Translations under genes and position numbers: made by a program | Shown here: one piece after another, positions 10,971 to 22,179 of the stretch | How positions within the stretch are numbered: position 1 is the stretch's first letter | Layout: each line of letters opens with the position of its first letter | The notes under the pieces: generated by a model | The model's database searches: none | Seen by the model: only the letters and a program-made list of their open reading frames with translations | Told to the model about the DNA's origin: nothing | Assembly: GCA_011109175.1 (NCBI GenBank) | Contig: RDEW01000004.1 | Location: forward strand, 1,140,030 to 1,204,029 | DNA from: Dicyema japonicum | Taxonomy: Eukaryota > Dicyemida > Rhombozoa > Dicyemidae | Length of the DNA: 64,000 bases | Direction of reading: 5' to 3'

Positions 10971-12600
10971 GCTCTCATCTCTTCTCGGTGTTGATCCCCT
11001 GAGCCTACACAAGTACGTTGCGGACGAGCACTTTCTTTTTGGCATTGATGTCCATTCTTGTTTTTTTCGATTAGTTTCTCCATGGGCGTCGGTTATTTAA
11101 TGTTTTCCCCTGTGTACCATCTCTCCGTTAGTTTGAAGGTTATTTTCTGGGTTGCGGAGATTTTCTAGATGTTCGTATAAGAGGCCAGTGGTCCCCATGA
11201 AGTACACGCATATGAAATGCATGGTTCGATGTACTGTGAGTAGAGCGTTTTAAGTATAGGGTGATGTCCAATTTTCCATAGACCTGTTAGGCATTTCAGA
11301 AGGTTGATTTTTTTCTCACATTTGTTCAGCACGTTAGTGACATGTCTCGAAAAGTTCATGTGCGTATCGAAACTCAGACCCAATATTTTTGCTGAACGGC
11401 AATTCTCTTCCCTCCGCAGTAACTTCTATGTCCTGTTCGACAGTTTTTTGTCCGAGGATTAGAGTTGTAACAGATTTTTCTGTATTGATTGACATCCGAT
11501 TTCACTAAACCATTCGAGTAGTCGATCCATGTGGTGTTGTATTCTTTCCGTCAGTGTTTGGGTGTTCTGATCCCGTGAGGCTAAGACTATATCGTCTGCA
11601 TAAGTCAAAGCAGGTTGTCTTCTCATTCGGCGTCGGAATGTCAGCCATAAACAGGTTGAATAGTAATAGTAATAGCGGCGAGCCATGGGGTACTCCAATT
11701 TGCAATAAACGGGAGACAGAATGAATGTTTCCCAATGCACACTCTACCTTTTCGTCCGCTAAGGAAATTCATCAGCCAGCTTTTGAGGTTTTCAGGGATA
11801 TCTGATTGGTAAATTTTCCATGTTAGGTTCTTCCTCGGCACAGAGTCGAAAGCTTTGTAGACGTCCAGTGAGCATAACACAGTTTTCTGGTGTCTTGGCT
11901 TGCACAGAAATCCAGAGCGAATAAAGCTAGTCAGGGATGTGAGGAAGCTCGTTTTGAAACCATGCTGGAATGGTTTATCGGAAGTTCTTTCAGTGATTTT
12001 TGCGAGATAAGCTTTTCCAGAATTTCTGAAAGGGAGCATAAGAGAGAAATAGGCCTGAAGGAAGCTGGGTTTTCTTTCGGTTTTCCTGAATTCAATCCTC
12101 GGTAAATGTTTGCAAGTTTCCACATCGTGGGATTGAGTTATAATCAATCGATCAGTTGTAGATTTTGGTCAGAGTACCAATTCCCTCATTTCCTATGTTT
12201 TTCAGGAGGATTATGGGAATTCCGTCTGGACCATGAGAATGTGTTACTTTTGTTTGGTTTAGGGATGCCATTACCTCCTTTTCCGTGAAATAAGTTAATT
12301 GATCCCTTTTCGGTTTTCTTAGCGGCGGTTTGGGTGGGTCAGTCCTCATGTGGTTTTTGTGAGAGATTTTCGCGTAGTATTTTATTAGGACGTTTAGGTC
12401 CTTTTGGCTGAATTCGTCATTTCTGGACGTAACTGATAGGATATCAAAACTGAATGAAGAAATCACGCGGAACATCACAAAACACAACAAAGAACGTTGG
12501 AGAGCCTTGCTCAGAAAAGCTACAAATAATACTTCCTCCACTGTATTATGGAAGTTGATAAGGAGTCTCAAGAAGTGCTCTCCAAATTCAATTGGACATG
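10970..12600 (-). mobile_element. LINE family C, RT domain with frameshifts
   Basis: The minus strand carries, in order, GPDGIPIILLKNIG (about 12230), FRPISLL (12070), DVYKAFDSVPRKNL (11860), a damaged catalytic stretch and ALTYADDIVLASRDQ (11600), then LGLSFDTHMNFSRHV and LYSQYIEPCISYACTSWG (11220-11370). The 3' end is at about 10970, where the antisense reads AAGGCTCTCATC, exactly where the copy at 62.2 kb begins. Multiple frameshifts make it inactive. Confidence 0.87.
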
Positions 12601-12850
12601 GAGAGGCATGCCCAAATGTGTAGTATGTGAATATTAGTCATAAACTATATTCAAAAGACCTGGATGTTCGTTCAGGCCATGGTCGAAGGTATAAATGTCC
12701 AAACATGACTTTCTTAGACCCTTCAATGGTGCACTCAGTAATCAGGAAAATGAATAACTCGTCGTCCCGCGCGGTTAGATGACATCTGAATCCTTCCGCG
12801 ACGGTAATTAGACATTAATGATTACGATAGATGACTGCAATTGCTACTTA
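12600..12850. other. Short spacer between LINE copies
   Basis: No gene or repeat recognised in these 250 bases. Confidence 0.4.
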
Positions 12851-13165
12851 ATTTATATTATTTATTAACCCCGGGATCACCTAAAAAGAAAGACAAAGTA
12901 AAGTCAACTAATTAGGTGATCCCAGTTCCTCGCAACCAAACGTTCCATCCTAAGCCTGTGCGTCTCCATTGTTCCCACTGTCGAACGGAAATGCTTCTTC
13001 GATCCTTGCAGAAGAAGCCGATTGGGAAAGGAAATTTCTTAGCCAACCGATTTTCTTTTGCGTGGAACAGTGAGAGGCTTAGTGGGTGTCCATCTTCCTC
13101 GCAAATGTGGAGAAATCCAGAATCACATCTACGAGTTGTAGATTCTGTCAGTAGGGGAGGTACTT
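12850..13165 (-). mobile_element. LINE family B 3' end (5'-truncated)
   Basis: A 0.3-kb copy of the last part of the element at 17.0-20.0 kb: the antisense begins TTATTAACCCCGGGATCACC and encodes the terminal residues of the ORF (compare FLRVCEEDGNP). It ends abruptly upstream, a standard 5' truncation. Confidence 0.8.
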
Positions 13166-13361
13166 AATTTATGATTTATTTTGTTAGTTTTTATTTAATT
13201 TTAATTTAATAAAAAATTTAAATTACCTGATCTATGTGTTCTTCTTCTAATATATCCAATATTCATCTTTTGACGGCATATTACAGGCCAGAGAATCTCT
13301 AAAATCAGTCAGTGGTAATTGTTAATATTAATTTGTAGAAAAACGAAAACAAAGTCTATTC

Positions 13362-14952
13362 ATGTTCGAAGAGTTAAATTCCACCACCAAATTCCCAAAA
13401 AACGATGTAATCGTCATTTCAAAACTAATTTATAGATTTTCCAAGATGATTGGAATGTCTTAGAGACTATTAAATTCCCTAAACTCTCGAATAGTCGACC
13501 TCGAATATCAACAAAGTGCCTTAATCGGTGAAAATGACAAAGTTGGTTAACATTCCTAACAATCAGCTCAAACACGACCTCAATGAGAATGTGACCAGGT
13601 TTAAGCTGGAATCCGCCGAGAAGGATCAAACTATCAGTTCTCTTGTCTCCCAACTTCAGGAAAGCCGAATTCTCCTAGAAAAAAGTCAGAACGCCTTGAC
13701 AACGCACCTCAGTCAGGAAAACTCAAGAAAATCTGACTCAAGTGAAGAATTTGAGGATTACGCTACTCTGAAGTCCAAATATAAAAAACTAGAAGGGGAG
13801 CTTTCGTCCTTCAAAGCAAAATATGCCGATTTTCTAATAATTTTGGAGGAAAACCATGACCTGAAGCAAACTAACCAATTTCTACAGCGACATAACTCGT
13901 CTTTGACCCAAATAAACCAGGTTCCCTCATTTTCCATATTTTAGGACAAAAATGATCAAATCCACGTGTTGGAAGGAATTATTAGCTACACAAGCAGAGA
14001 AATGATTGAAAATTCAACAAAATTTCAGCAAATTAACAGCAAGAGTCAACCTCATTCAAATAAGACTGAAAAGTATGGTTTTCCGTTTTCACGATGAGGG
14101 AGGATTTTGCGAAAAGGTTGGAAGAGCTTCAAAAGTCAAACGATGAATTGAAGACTGTTCTAAATGACCAGAACTTCCAGAATGAACTACTGAAGCAACA
14201 GAGAGACAGTTTTCGAGCCATTTTGGACAAATTAGAGGAGACAAATTCGTGCAATAACGAAGAATATAGAGAACTGATAGCTACAATGTCCCCGATTGAA
14301 GTTAATTGAGTCTATTTGATTATAGATGGGGGATGGCAATGTCTGGTCGTATGATCTAGGTCTTTTCGCCGAACCGGAATCATATATTACTGGAAATTGC
14401 CATGTTGATGGGAGATGGGGGATTAAGAACGAAGCTAGCAATAATTTTGAGGTTTTAAAAGAACAGAATTCAATGCTGGTGGGTGAACCTAATGCACGTT
14501 GTTCTGATGTGGAAGCTGAGTCATTATCCGATTATACTCCCCCACTGATGGAATTAGCGGGTAGTTATGGTTATGAGTAGTCGTAGTTGATGATTTGAAG
14601 GAGAAGTTGATACATGAAAAGAATCTTCTTCAGGAATTTAAACGATCGGTTTGTTTGCTTACGGGGTATCAAATTGATGTTGGAGATGGGAAGGCCACTG
14701 TTCGAATGGCTGGGGAAGACGTACCTAAGATCGGTTTGGAGTGCAAGTTGGTGTTTGAGGTTGTTTTGGTGATTATTGGAGGAGTGTGATTGTAAATACA
14801 AACTGGTGGAGTCTGGATATACTGCATGTATTGGTTATTTGTGCGATAAGTATTTGCGGGGGACAGCCTCAGTGCCAATGTTTTTGGCGGCCCATATTTT
14901 GTCTATTTATGGGATGAGTAATGAACTGAAAAGTTTAGGTTTTTTGCTTTAA
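13362..14952 (+). CDS. MAD1L1: Spindle checkpoint protein MAD1
   Basis: MAD1 anchors MAD2 at unattached kinetochores and starts the mitotic checkpoint signal. Introns (all GT..AG) are 13407-13435 (29 bases), 13542-13566 (25), 13921-13944 (24), 14073-14098 (26), 14301-14325 (25), 14564-14586 (23) and 14760-14781 (22); the stop is TAA at 14950-14952. The N-terminal two thirds is coiled coil rich in Glu, Lys and Gln. The C-terminal domain is diagnostic: LLQEFKRSVCLLTGYQIDV, KLVESGYTACIGYLCDKYL and VPMFLAAHILSIYG align with the globular end of animal MAD1. At about 470 residues it is shorter than the human protein (about 718), mainly in the coiled coil. The ATG at 13362 is a proposal. Between 13436 and 13541 one base is surplus (a CCC run near 13475 is the likely slip), so the first 45 residues are uncertain. 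I saw no clear MAD2-binding motif. Confidence 0.85.
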
Positions 14953-15160
14953 CTTGTTTATTTTGTATGAATATACTAATATTTGTTACTTTTTGTTGTT
15001 TTATTACTGGTCGTTGGGTCACCGATTTATAATAACTTTGGACTTACCTGATAAAAGTTTTATCATCTACCCCGTACAGTCGCTGTATGTCTGTTTCTTT
15101 TTTGTTAGTTAGTCATTCGACGCTACCAGTAAACACTGTTTATGGTTCGCTTGTGCCATG
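14953..15160. other. Spacer after MAD1
   Basis: T-rich intergenic sequence with nothing recognised. Confidence 0.4.
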
Positions 15161-17003
15161 TTTTTCGATTATTCCTTTCCGTTAGTCTTCTCTATCTTTT
15201 TTCGCTGTCGTGCTCGTTCCGGATTTCGTCCAGATCTTCCGCATTCATCAGGCGGCCCCCGATCACTGCGTAATCCTCCGCAAGTGTCCTTGGAAGACAA
15301 CTTTTGGACGTCCTCTGAATGCAAGAGATACAGTATGGCCGAAAAATTTTTCCATAGCGGCATTGCATGGTGTCTGTTCACCCACCCATCCGTAGAATAT
15401 GTCCCCAAAAAGGCGCCCGTGGGCTTCATGTACGTTAAGACTTATTGGTCCACAATCAGTCAGTCAGTATAATTTATTGTTTGAGATTATTTTTGGCCAA
15501 GAGTATCCAAGGAGTTTTCTTAGTTGGCCTATGTGAAACGAGTCAAGTTGTTCCATATTTTTCTTTGATGTTCCCCAAGTACCTGCGTTATACATGAGGA
15601 CTGGTCAGACAAATCCATTATATAATCGTAATCACATCTTAGTAGGAATTTGATTATTTCTCATCAGAGTGGATTGTAATTTTTAAGTGCTACTGTGTCC
15701 AATTTCTTTCGTCGTGTGATATCTTCTGAATCGCCAAGTAACGAGTTTTCGGGTGTTCTCCACTTCTCAACGCGGGTTGGCGTTCTATCAATAGTGGTTA
15801 TTTCAGTTTTGTCTTTATTGATTTTGAGGGACCATTTACTCAAAATAGTTTTCGTATTCACCATAATAACGTCTATAAGTTCCCGACGAAATCGACATTA
15901 TCCGCGTAAATGTGTTCCATAAAGTGGTTGTCCAGACATCCAATTTGTTCTTTAATCTCTCAAAGCTGCCTCCAGGTAAATGATAAATAATAAAAGAGAT
16001 AGTGTCCGCCTGTGGGTTTCCAACATTGATAGAAAAAGGTCTAGACTCCTTAGAGCCAACTCTGATGAGTAGTTCAGTTTCAGATTATAGCATTTGTATC
16101 ATGCGCAGAATGTCTTCGTCGACAACGTCTTTCAACACAGTTAGTAGTTTACTCCCGTTGTCGATTCCTTAGTTCTCTTTTAGTGTTCAGACAGCAATTT
16201 CAATTCTCAGGCGGATGTTTCTTTGGCGCTCTGACATTTCTCTAGTTTTGAATAATATGCGTAGTTGTTGTTCGAGCGGATGCTTCTGTAGCCGATAAAT
16301 CCGTCGCGGCCTGTTTAACTGCCTCGACCAACTTTTCCAGGAGAATGTCTGGCCTTTCTTCCGTATTTAGTTTTGATGTGTGTTGCTCGATGTTGTCTTG
16401 AAATTTTCTCCGTCTCACGGTGTTGTTTATCAGTTCCTCTGTAGCTAGTCTTCAGTGTTTAATGTTAGCTTGATTGTTCTAGGCAATGTTACCAGAATGA
16501 TTTCCGTATGCATATTCGAGCACCGTCATCTTGTGATCCCTATTTGTTACAGCTCCTCCATATGAGCGTGAGTTCACGAGAAGTTTTTTATGTGCATTCT
16601 GACATAATATATAATCTATTTGATTGTATATTGTAATCTCTAGGCCGTCTCGGCCTTTTCTGTGACCAGTCCATGTCGTCTTATGCCTGGTTGGATGTTG
16701 AAATGTCGTATTGCAGAGATAAAGACCAAATTCCAAGCAGAACCCAATTAGGGACTCTCCGGAAGAGTTTCGATACCCTCTTCCGTGTCTTCCAATACAT
16801 ATTTCGTGGTCTTTCTTAATACCTGTTTTGGCATTCTAGTCCCCCGCTAGAAACATGATTCCTGTTTTGTCCATTTCTGTGCATACTTTCGAAAGGCTTT
16901 CATAAAATTCGTCCAACACATCAGAGGTAACTAATACTCTGCCGGTATGGGGTGCATATACGTTGATAATAGTTAAAAGTTTATTCCCTATCGGTTTAAG
17001 TTT
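15160..17003 (-). mobile_element. LINE family A, endonuclease to 3' end, decayed
   Basis: Read on the minus strand from 17003: endonuclease pieces KLLTIINVYAPHTGRVL and MDKTGIMFLAGD, then TTWTGHRKGRDGLE, NQIDYILCQNAHKKLL and RSYGGAVTNRDHKMTV (16.5-16.7 kb), a linker, RT tail WSLKINKDKTEITTI and NSLLGDSEDITRRKKLD (15.7 kb), and the end AFRGRPKVVFQGHL (15.3 kb). The RT core is mostly unreadable. The 5' end abuts the 3' end of the next LINE at 17005 inside the endonuclease, so the family B element may have inserted into it. Confidence 0.8.
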
Positions 17004-17004
17004 T

Positions 17005-20000
17005 TTTATTTTATTTATTTTAATAACCCCGGGAACACCGAGAAAGAAAGACAAAAGAGTCAAACAGTTAGGTGATCCCAGTCCTCGCAATCACTTGTGC
17101 CATTCGACGTCTGTGATCTTCCATCGTCCCCACTACTTTCCGGAAGAGCCTTCTCTCGGTCTTGCAGAGGAATCCGATCGGGGAGGGGAATTTCTTATCC
17201 AATCGGTTTTCTCTTGCCATGGGAAGGATCAGGCGAAGCGGATTTCCATCTTCCTCACAGACGCGAAGAAATCCGGAGCCACGACTACGGATCTTAGCTT
17301 CCATGAGTAGTGGGTCGACTGTTGATCCATTACGTGGGCAAAGCATACTGATTGTTTTCCGGTATATCGAGTTGATTCTTTGGACCATAGACTCCGATAG
17401 CCCGAATCTCCATGCAACGGAGGCATACTCAATGGCAGGCGCGATTGTTTGTTGGTAGAGGATAGAAACGGAAAAGTCCATGTTCCTCGTGGTCCTCCGA
17501 ACAAGGGCGCGTATAACGTTAACTTTCTGGAGGCCCCTGGTGATCATGTCTGTTGCGTGGGAGTTGAATTGAGAAGACTGTCGTACTTGACTCCAAGGAC
17601 AGTGGGGGACCTTGTCACTGGAATCCGAGTGGGACCAATGAAAAGACTCGGTTCATCCTTGGAACGACGGTCCGACGTGAATGTGGAACAGATAGACTTG
17701 GTTGCAGAAATCGTTAGTCGATTGCCAACAATCCAATCGTGGAGAGTGTTCAATTTTGTCTGAGTTTTAAGGGATGCGACTTGCGTCGAGCGGTTCCGTA
17801 TTGCAATGACTACATCGTCTGCGTAGGATAATAGCAGGGAATCTTCGTCTCCATCATTAGGTAGGTCGTGTAGGAATAGGTTGAATAGAATTGGTGAAAG
17901 TGGAGACCCCTGGGGTACCCCGTTCGGTAGTAATCGTGATCTAGATCTGAGATCACCACTGACTACTCTTCCACGTCTTCCAGACAAAAAGTTGGCCAGC
18001 CATAATTTCACATTCGGACGAATATTAGTAGAAAATATTTTTCCAACCAGGATTTTCCTCGAAACAGTGTCAAAGGCTTTGTTGATGTCAATAGAAACCA
18101 AGATTGTGCGTTTGTGAGGCGGAGGATGGGTGTTAAAACCGTCGGCAATGAACTGCGATAAAGTTGCCAAGTATGTAGCGGTGGACCTACCGCGGAGGAA
18201 ACCATGTTGAAATATAGGACGCGGAAGATACGGAATAATGACTGATAATACAAGTTTCTCCATAATTTTTGACAGTGTGCTGGTAACGGAAATAGGCCTG
18301 TAGGATGCAGGTTCTGTCTCTGGTTTCCCAGCCTTCAATATCGGTCTGATGATAGAATTCTTCCAAATCTTGGGAATAATATTATAGTTAATGGACAGTT
18401 GTATATATGCGTGAGGTAGCCAATTGCGTAGTGGCTTAGGTGTTTTAGGTGAATAGAAGATACTTTGTCAGGCCCGCACGCCCGTGAGCTCTTTAATCTG
18501 GTGATCACATCCAAGACTTGGTCATCTGTGAATAGTTCGTGTAAGGTTCCTTCTTCGGTTTATGGGCACGCACCTTAATGTCCAGGTGTTTCGAGAATGG
18601 TTTGAAGCTAATTCCAGCGTAATGTTTCATAAGGTGTTAGGGTAGGTGGCATAAGTGTTCAGGAGAAGACTTTCCGGTTCCGTCTGCATCATCCAGCTCC
18701 GACTTGACTTGTTTAAGAGTTTTCCAGAAATGTCGGGATGTACTTTTCCTGTCGAGGTGGTTAACTAGATGCTGCCATCTCTTGTCCTTGTGTTCTTTTA
18801 TGCTCTGACAGATCTTTTATTCAGTTGTCTGAGGGCTGTCAAAGACTTCATGTCCAACAGATGGCATCTCTTCAGCCGGTCTCTTTGTTTTATAAGACTT
18901 ATTGTATAAGAGCTGAGGGTAGGAATAAACTTCTTGTATGACGATATAGGAATAAAAATATGGTCAGCTTTCTGAATGGCAGCGCTGATAATTTCTGCGG
19001 CCTCGTCAATAGAGCGTATTGGGAAGGATAATCTGGGCCAAGAATTTATCCACAAGGTTACTGAAACCAGACCAGTCAACCTTCGTATAATCCTTGAATC
19101 TTTTTGATTCCGCCGGACCGTCTCCTGTATCGTCGAAGACCTCTCAATTTTAGAAATTGGATTGTGGTCACTGAAGCCGTAAAAGACGTTCCAGGAAATG
19201 AGTCCAGCCAGAGAAGGTGAGCATAGTGTTAAGTCGGGGATGTGCAGCTATCAGTCATCCTTAATGGGGTCCTCGTATGTGAGTTAGGGTCGTTCATTAT
19301 AATCAGGTCAGGGAGATAATTTGCAATGAGTTCTCCTCAGTTGTCAGAGGATTGGGAAGTGAACCAAACTGGATGTCGTGCAGTAAGATCCCCACATAAC
19401 AGTAGATTTTTCAATGTTGAAATGCGTGATAAATCAGGGGTGTAAGATGACGGACACAATCCTTGTGGAGCAATATATAAATTAGCCAAATGGATCCAAA
19501 AGGACGGGAATAACTCCATTTTGACAGTAATCTGCTCCAAACTCTTATCGGAGCCAAGAAGCTCTGAAATTCGTTGAGTTGTATCCTAAAAGGAATATCG
19601 TTCTTTATAATAGTAAGTAGTCCTCCTCCGCGTCCTTCCTGACGATCTTTACGGATCACTGTGTATCCGGAAAAGAGGGTGTTGGTATGGAGGGAGATAG
19701 CTTGGACTCCTGTATTAAAGCGAGGTCAGCCTCATTTTCGCGGAGGAGTGCCCGGAGTTCAAAGATTTTCTTCCTGATCCCATTCGTATTCAGTTGTATA
19801 ATTGTAAAACCTCTCCATGGACCAGGATTGGTTTCGACGTCCCCACATAGAAGAATCAAAAGTCTGAATAAATGGGGACACCAGACAGGGTCGAAGACAC
19901 AGGAGATGAGAGGACCACCGGACGGTGGGGAGAAGCTGTTGGCTCTTTGCGTTCCATTTTAGAATGGGTGATACCGTTTCTGGTGAGCCACATGACACCA
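17005..20000 (-). mobile_element. LINE family B, near full length, with 2A peptide
   Basis: A nearly complete copy of about 3 kb. From its 5' end (about 20000): a short leader, the 2A LLILLCGDVETNPGP, endonuclease start TIIQLNTNGIRKKIFELR and ADLALIQESKLSPS, further endonuclease (LLCGDLTARHPVWF), then a single 264-codon RT frame 18338-17544 with YRPISVTSTLSKIMEKLV, FQHGFLRGRSTATYL, DINKAFDTVSRKIL, LPNGVPQGSPLSPILFNLFL and LLSYADDVVIAIRN. A frameshift near 17545 leads to the tail 17547-17068. The 3' end is CGGGGTTATTAAAATAAATA. The endonuclease has several frameshifts, so it is probably inactive, though the RT core is intact. Confidence 0.9.
19818..19862 (-). other. 2A ribosome-skipping peptide, second copy
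   Basis: The minus strand encodes RLLILLCGDVETNPGP followed by W R G F and the endonuclease. It keeps GDVExNPGP with Thr in the variable position, so it fits the functional 2A consensus. Confidence 0.88.
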
Positions 20001-20074
20001 CGCTAACATTTTTTTTTTATATTTTGAAAATAATCGCGTGGCTCATGTGGTGTTTCGTGGCTAATTGATTGAAG

Positions 20075-20350
20075 TTTCTGTTTTGTTCATCTGTTCCTCC
20101 TCTCTTCCTATTAGAGTGGCGCCATGTGATCCATCTGTCTAGGTGGCGCCCAGTGCCAGGCCGGCACGAAAAAGGATCATTTTCTCTCCCCACTCCACTG
20201 GAAGGGTTTCCACAACTGCAACTATGGACGTCTTTTACCCTTTATGTTGATTCCGGATGGACTCTGTTTTTGTAGAGTGGAAACTGGATACACTTAATTA
20301 GTTGTTTACTTTAACTTCTTTCTCGTGTATCCGGGGTTAATAAATAAAAA
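20075..20350 (+). mobile_element. 250-base SINE-like repeat, copy 1
   Basis: Homologous to 32585-32835 from GTT(C/T)...TTCCTCCTCTC to GGGGTTAATAA, including CGGATACACTTAATTAG... or its near twin. It has no reading frame. It ends in the LINE B tail CGGGGTTAATAAATAAAAAT and abuts the first readable ESCO exon. Confidence 0.7.
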
Positions 20351-20359
20351 TAATAAATA

Positions 20360-21135
20360 AATCAAAAACAGTTCGTAAAGCGAAAAAAAGGAAGTCGTTT
20401 CAGACAATTTTGGTTATTCAGTAAATTAACTAGGTATAACTTTGGCCAGAAAGCTACAGTCAAGAAATGTCCCGCTTGTGGAATGTTATTCGATCCCTCC
20501 CTTTCTGAGGATTTCGAGAGTCACAGATAGTATAATAGTGCTCAATCCAGAGTTATGCGATTCAATCCGGTACCATTTTAACCTAAGACCTGTCAAATTA
20601 CGTGAAAAGTCAACTCAACGTAATCATCGGCTTCGTGGATGGGTTCATTTTGCAAATCGACAAGACCAGCACCAAAAGTATCCTTGAAAAGGTACTCACT
20701 TAGATACACGCAGTTAAAACTAGTCCTCCAAGTAGTCAACTCAGAATTAGGGATATTTCACTCACCATCACAGTCCCATATAAGTCTTTGCTATTTATCA
20801 CGTGCTCAGATGAATTGGCGGGATACTGCTGTGTGGAATTTGTATCAGAGGTCCTTCATTTATTTCTTACTGGCAGATCAGGTTGTTGAGTTCATCGGGG
20901 TGGCTGCAGAGTAGTGAAACTGTCTACTCCTGTCCCTGTGAGCTGTGTGATAAGCAGAATATGGGTGGGTCAGGACTACAGGAGGAAAAAAATTGGGAAG
21001 AAGCTGCTAGATTGTGCTAAGGCCCTGGAATCTGCTAGTAAAAGTGAGATCACCTTCACTGACCCGACTGGATGTGGATTGGAATTTATTAGGTCATATA
21101 TGGAAAGTTACTCCATTTATGTTAAAAATATTTAA
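20360..21135 (+). pseudogene. ESCO: ESCO-type cohesin acetyltransferase, 5' end missing, frame problems
   Basis: ESCO/Eco1 acetylates the cohesin subunit SMC3 to establish sister-chromatid cohesion. Visible parts in order: basic stretch with FRQFWYNFGQKATVKKCPAC and GMLFDPSLSEDFESH (the C2H2 finger of the family); DGFILQIDKTSTKSILEK; LKLVLQVVNSELG; SLLFITCSDELAGYCCVEFV; and the acetyl-CoA-binding core CVISRIWVGQDYRRKKIGKK with ITFTDPTGCGLEF before the stop at 21135. Introns I can place: 20413-20433 (21 bases), 20692-20713 (22), 20851-20881 (31), 20911-20942 (32). Not resolved: the junction after the first finger His (20523-20595), so the second His is missing, and a one-base register change at about 20760-20790. 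No ATG precedes the first exon because a SINE-like repeat abuts it. It may be a relic, or a real gene with errors. Confidence 0.7.
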
Positions 21136-21139
21136 CTTT

Positions 21140-21640
21140 GTGTTAATTTAATTTTTTGTATTCAGTAGTTACTATTCCCAGATTTCTTTAATGACATTGA
21201 CCCTAACCACACATAATGAATTTTTCTCTCTTGACTTGTTTTTGAAATTGGTAGCCATTAGCCCTTACGAAGAAAATCAATAGACATTAGCAGTTGTAAA
21301 GATGTATACGAAACTTGAGACATTTGTCAACTTGGCAGCATCCTGATCTACGTTATCATTTATTTAGTTAAATGCTCTCCCATTAATACTTAGGGTTCTT
21401 CACTATCCGTACTACTCCTTGTAACCTTCCTCTTCTCACGTCTCCGTTGTATATCGAGGAATCCATGCATAAAGATCTCTGTTTAGTGTCCGAAGCGAGT
21501 CCTCTGAAGTTGAAAGTTGCAATTGTAAACAGACTAAGAGTATAATAAAAACATAGACTTTATTGAAAAGGTCAACCACTCAACCTTATCAAATCAGTTA
21601 AATGGGAGTGAAATACTGAGCTGAAAATTTTTTTTGATAA
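21140..21640. other. Spacer
   Basis: Intergenic, no feature recognised. Confidence 0.4.
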
Positions 21641-21649
21641 ACAATTTTA

Positions 21650-21960
21650 TTTTATTAAACAATAGAAGTCAGGTAGTTGCCGCCCTCACTGCGTGGCTGT
21701 TCCCTCTCAAAATTGCGAGCGAAATTCGCTCAAATAGCCAGCGGCGTTCACGGAGATCTCCAGTGCATGAGGTGATCCGGTTTCCAAGACGTCCGAAAAA
21801 CTCGAGTGTAGAGGGTGAGTAGGATCCGGAAGTCTCCATAGCAAGGGGAACAAATTTGAGATCATCGGGAAGGTCGACGTATTTAACGAGTTTGGCCTTC
21901 TCCGCCTTTACGGATGCTGAACAGGCCCTTGTAGCACTCTCGCTGAAGATTAAAAAATAA
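21650..21960 (-). mobile_element. LINE family D, C-terminal relic
   Basis: The minus strand reads KAEKAKLVKYVDLPDDLKF, VPLAMETSGSY, then after a small shift TLEFFGRLGNRI and ERRWLFERISLAILRGNSHA. This is the C-terminal end of the LINE lineage also seen at 29.85-30.96 kb (KRRKYRGIEDRFNFQLISVE). Only the last 0.3 kb is left. Confidence 0.72.
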
Positions 21961-22179
21961 TAGGCTGATTGCTAAGATTCTAATAATTGCTAATCTCCAA
22001 TTGTTAAACTAGCATCAATACTTTGCTTTAACAAATCTCTGAGATAAAAAACAACGTTTTATCGGTAAATTATAACCATTCGGAATTTAAGACTTAGAAA
22101 AATAAATCCTCTTAAACTGGTTTGCGCAATTTTTATTTTTTTAGAAAAAATATATAAATAATAAATATCACAAAAATTA

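Noticed and set aside
20776-20795. 12-13-base micro-introns in ESCO
   Set aside because: Removing them does not restore the required frame, and nothing else in the window is that short.
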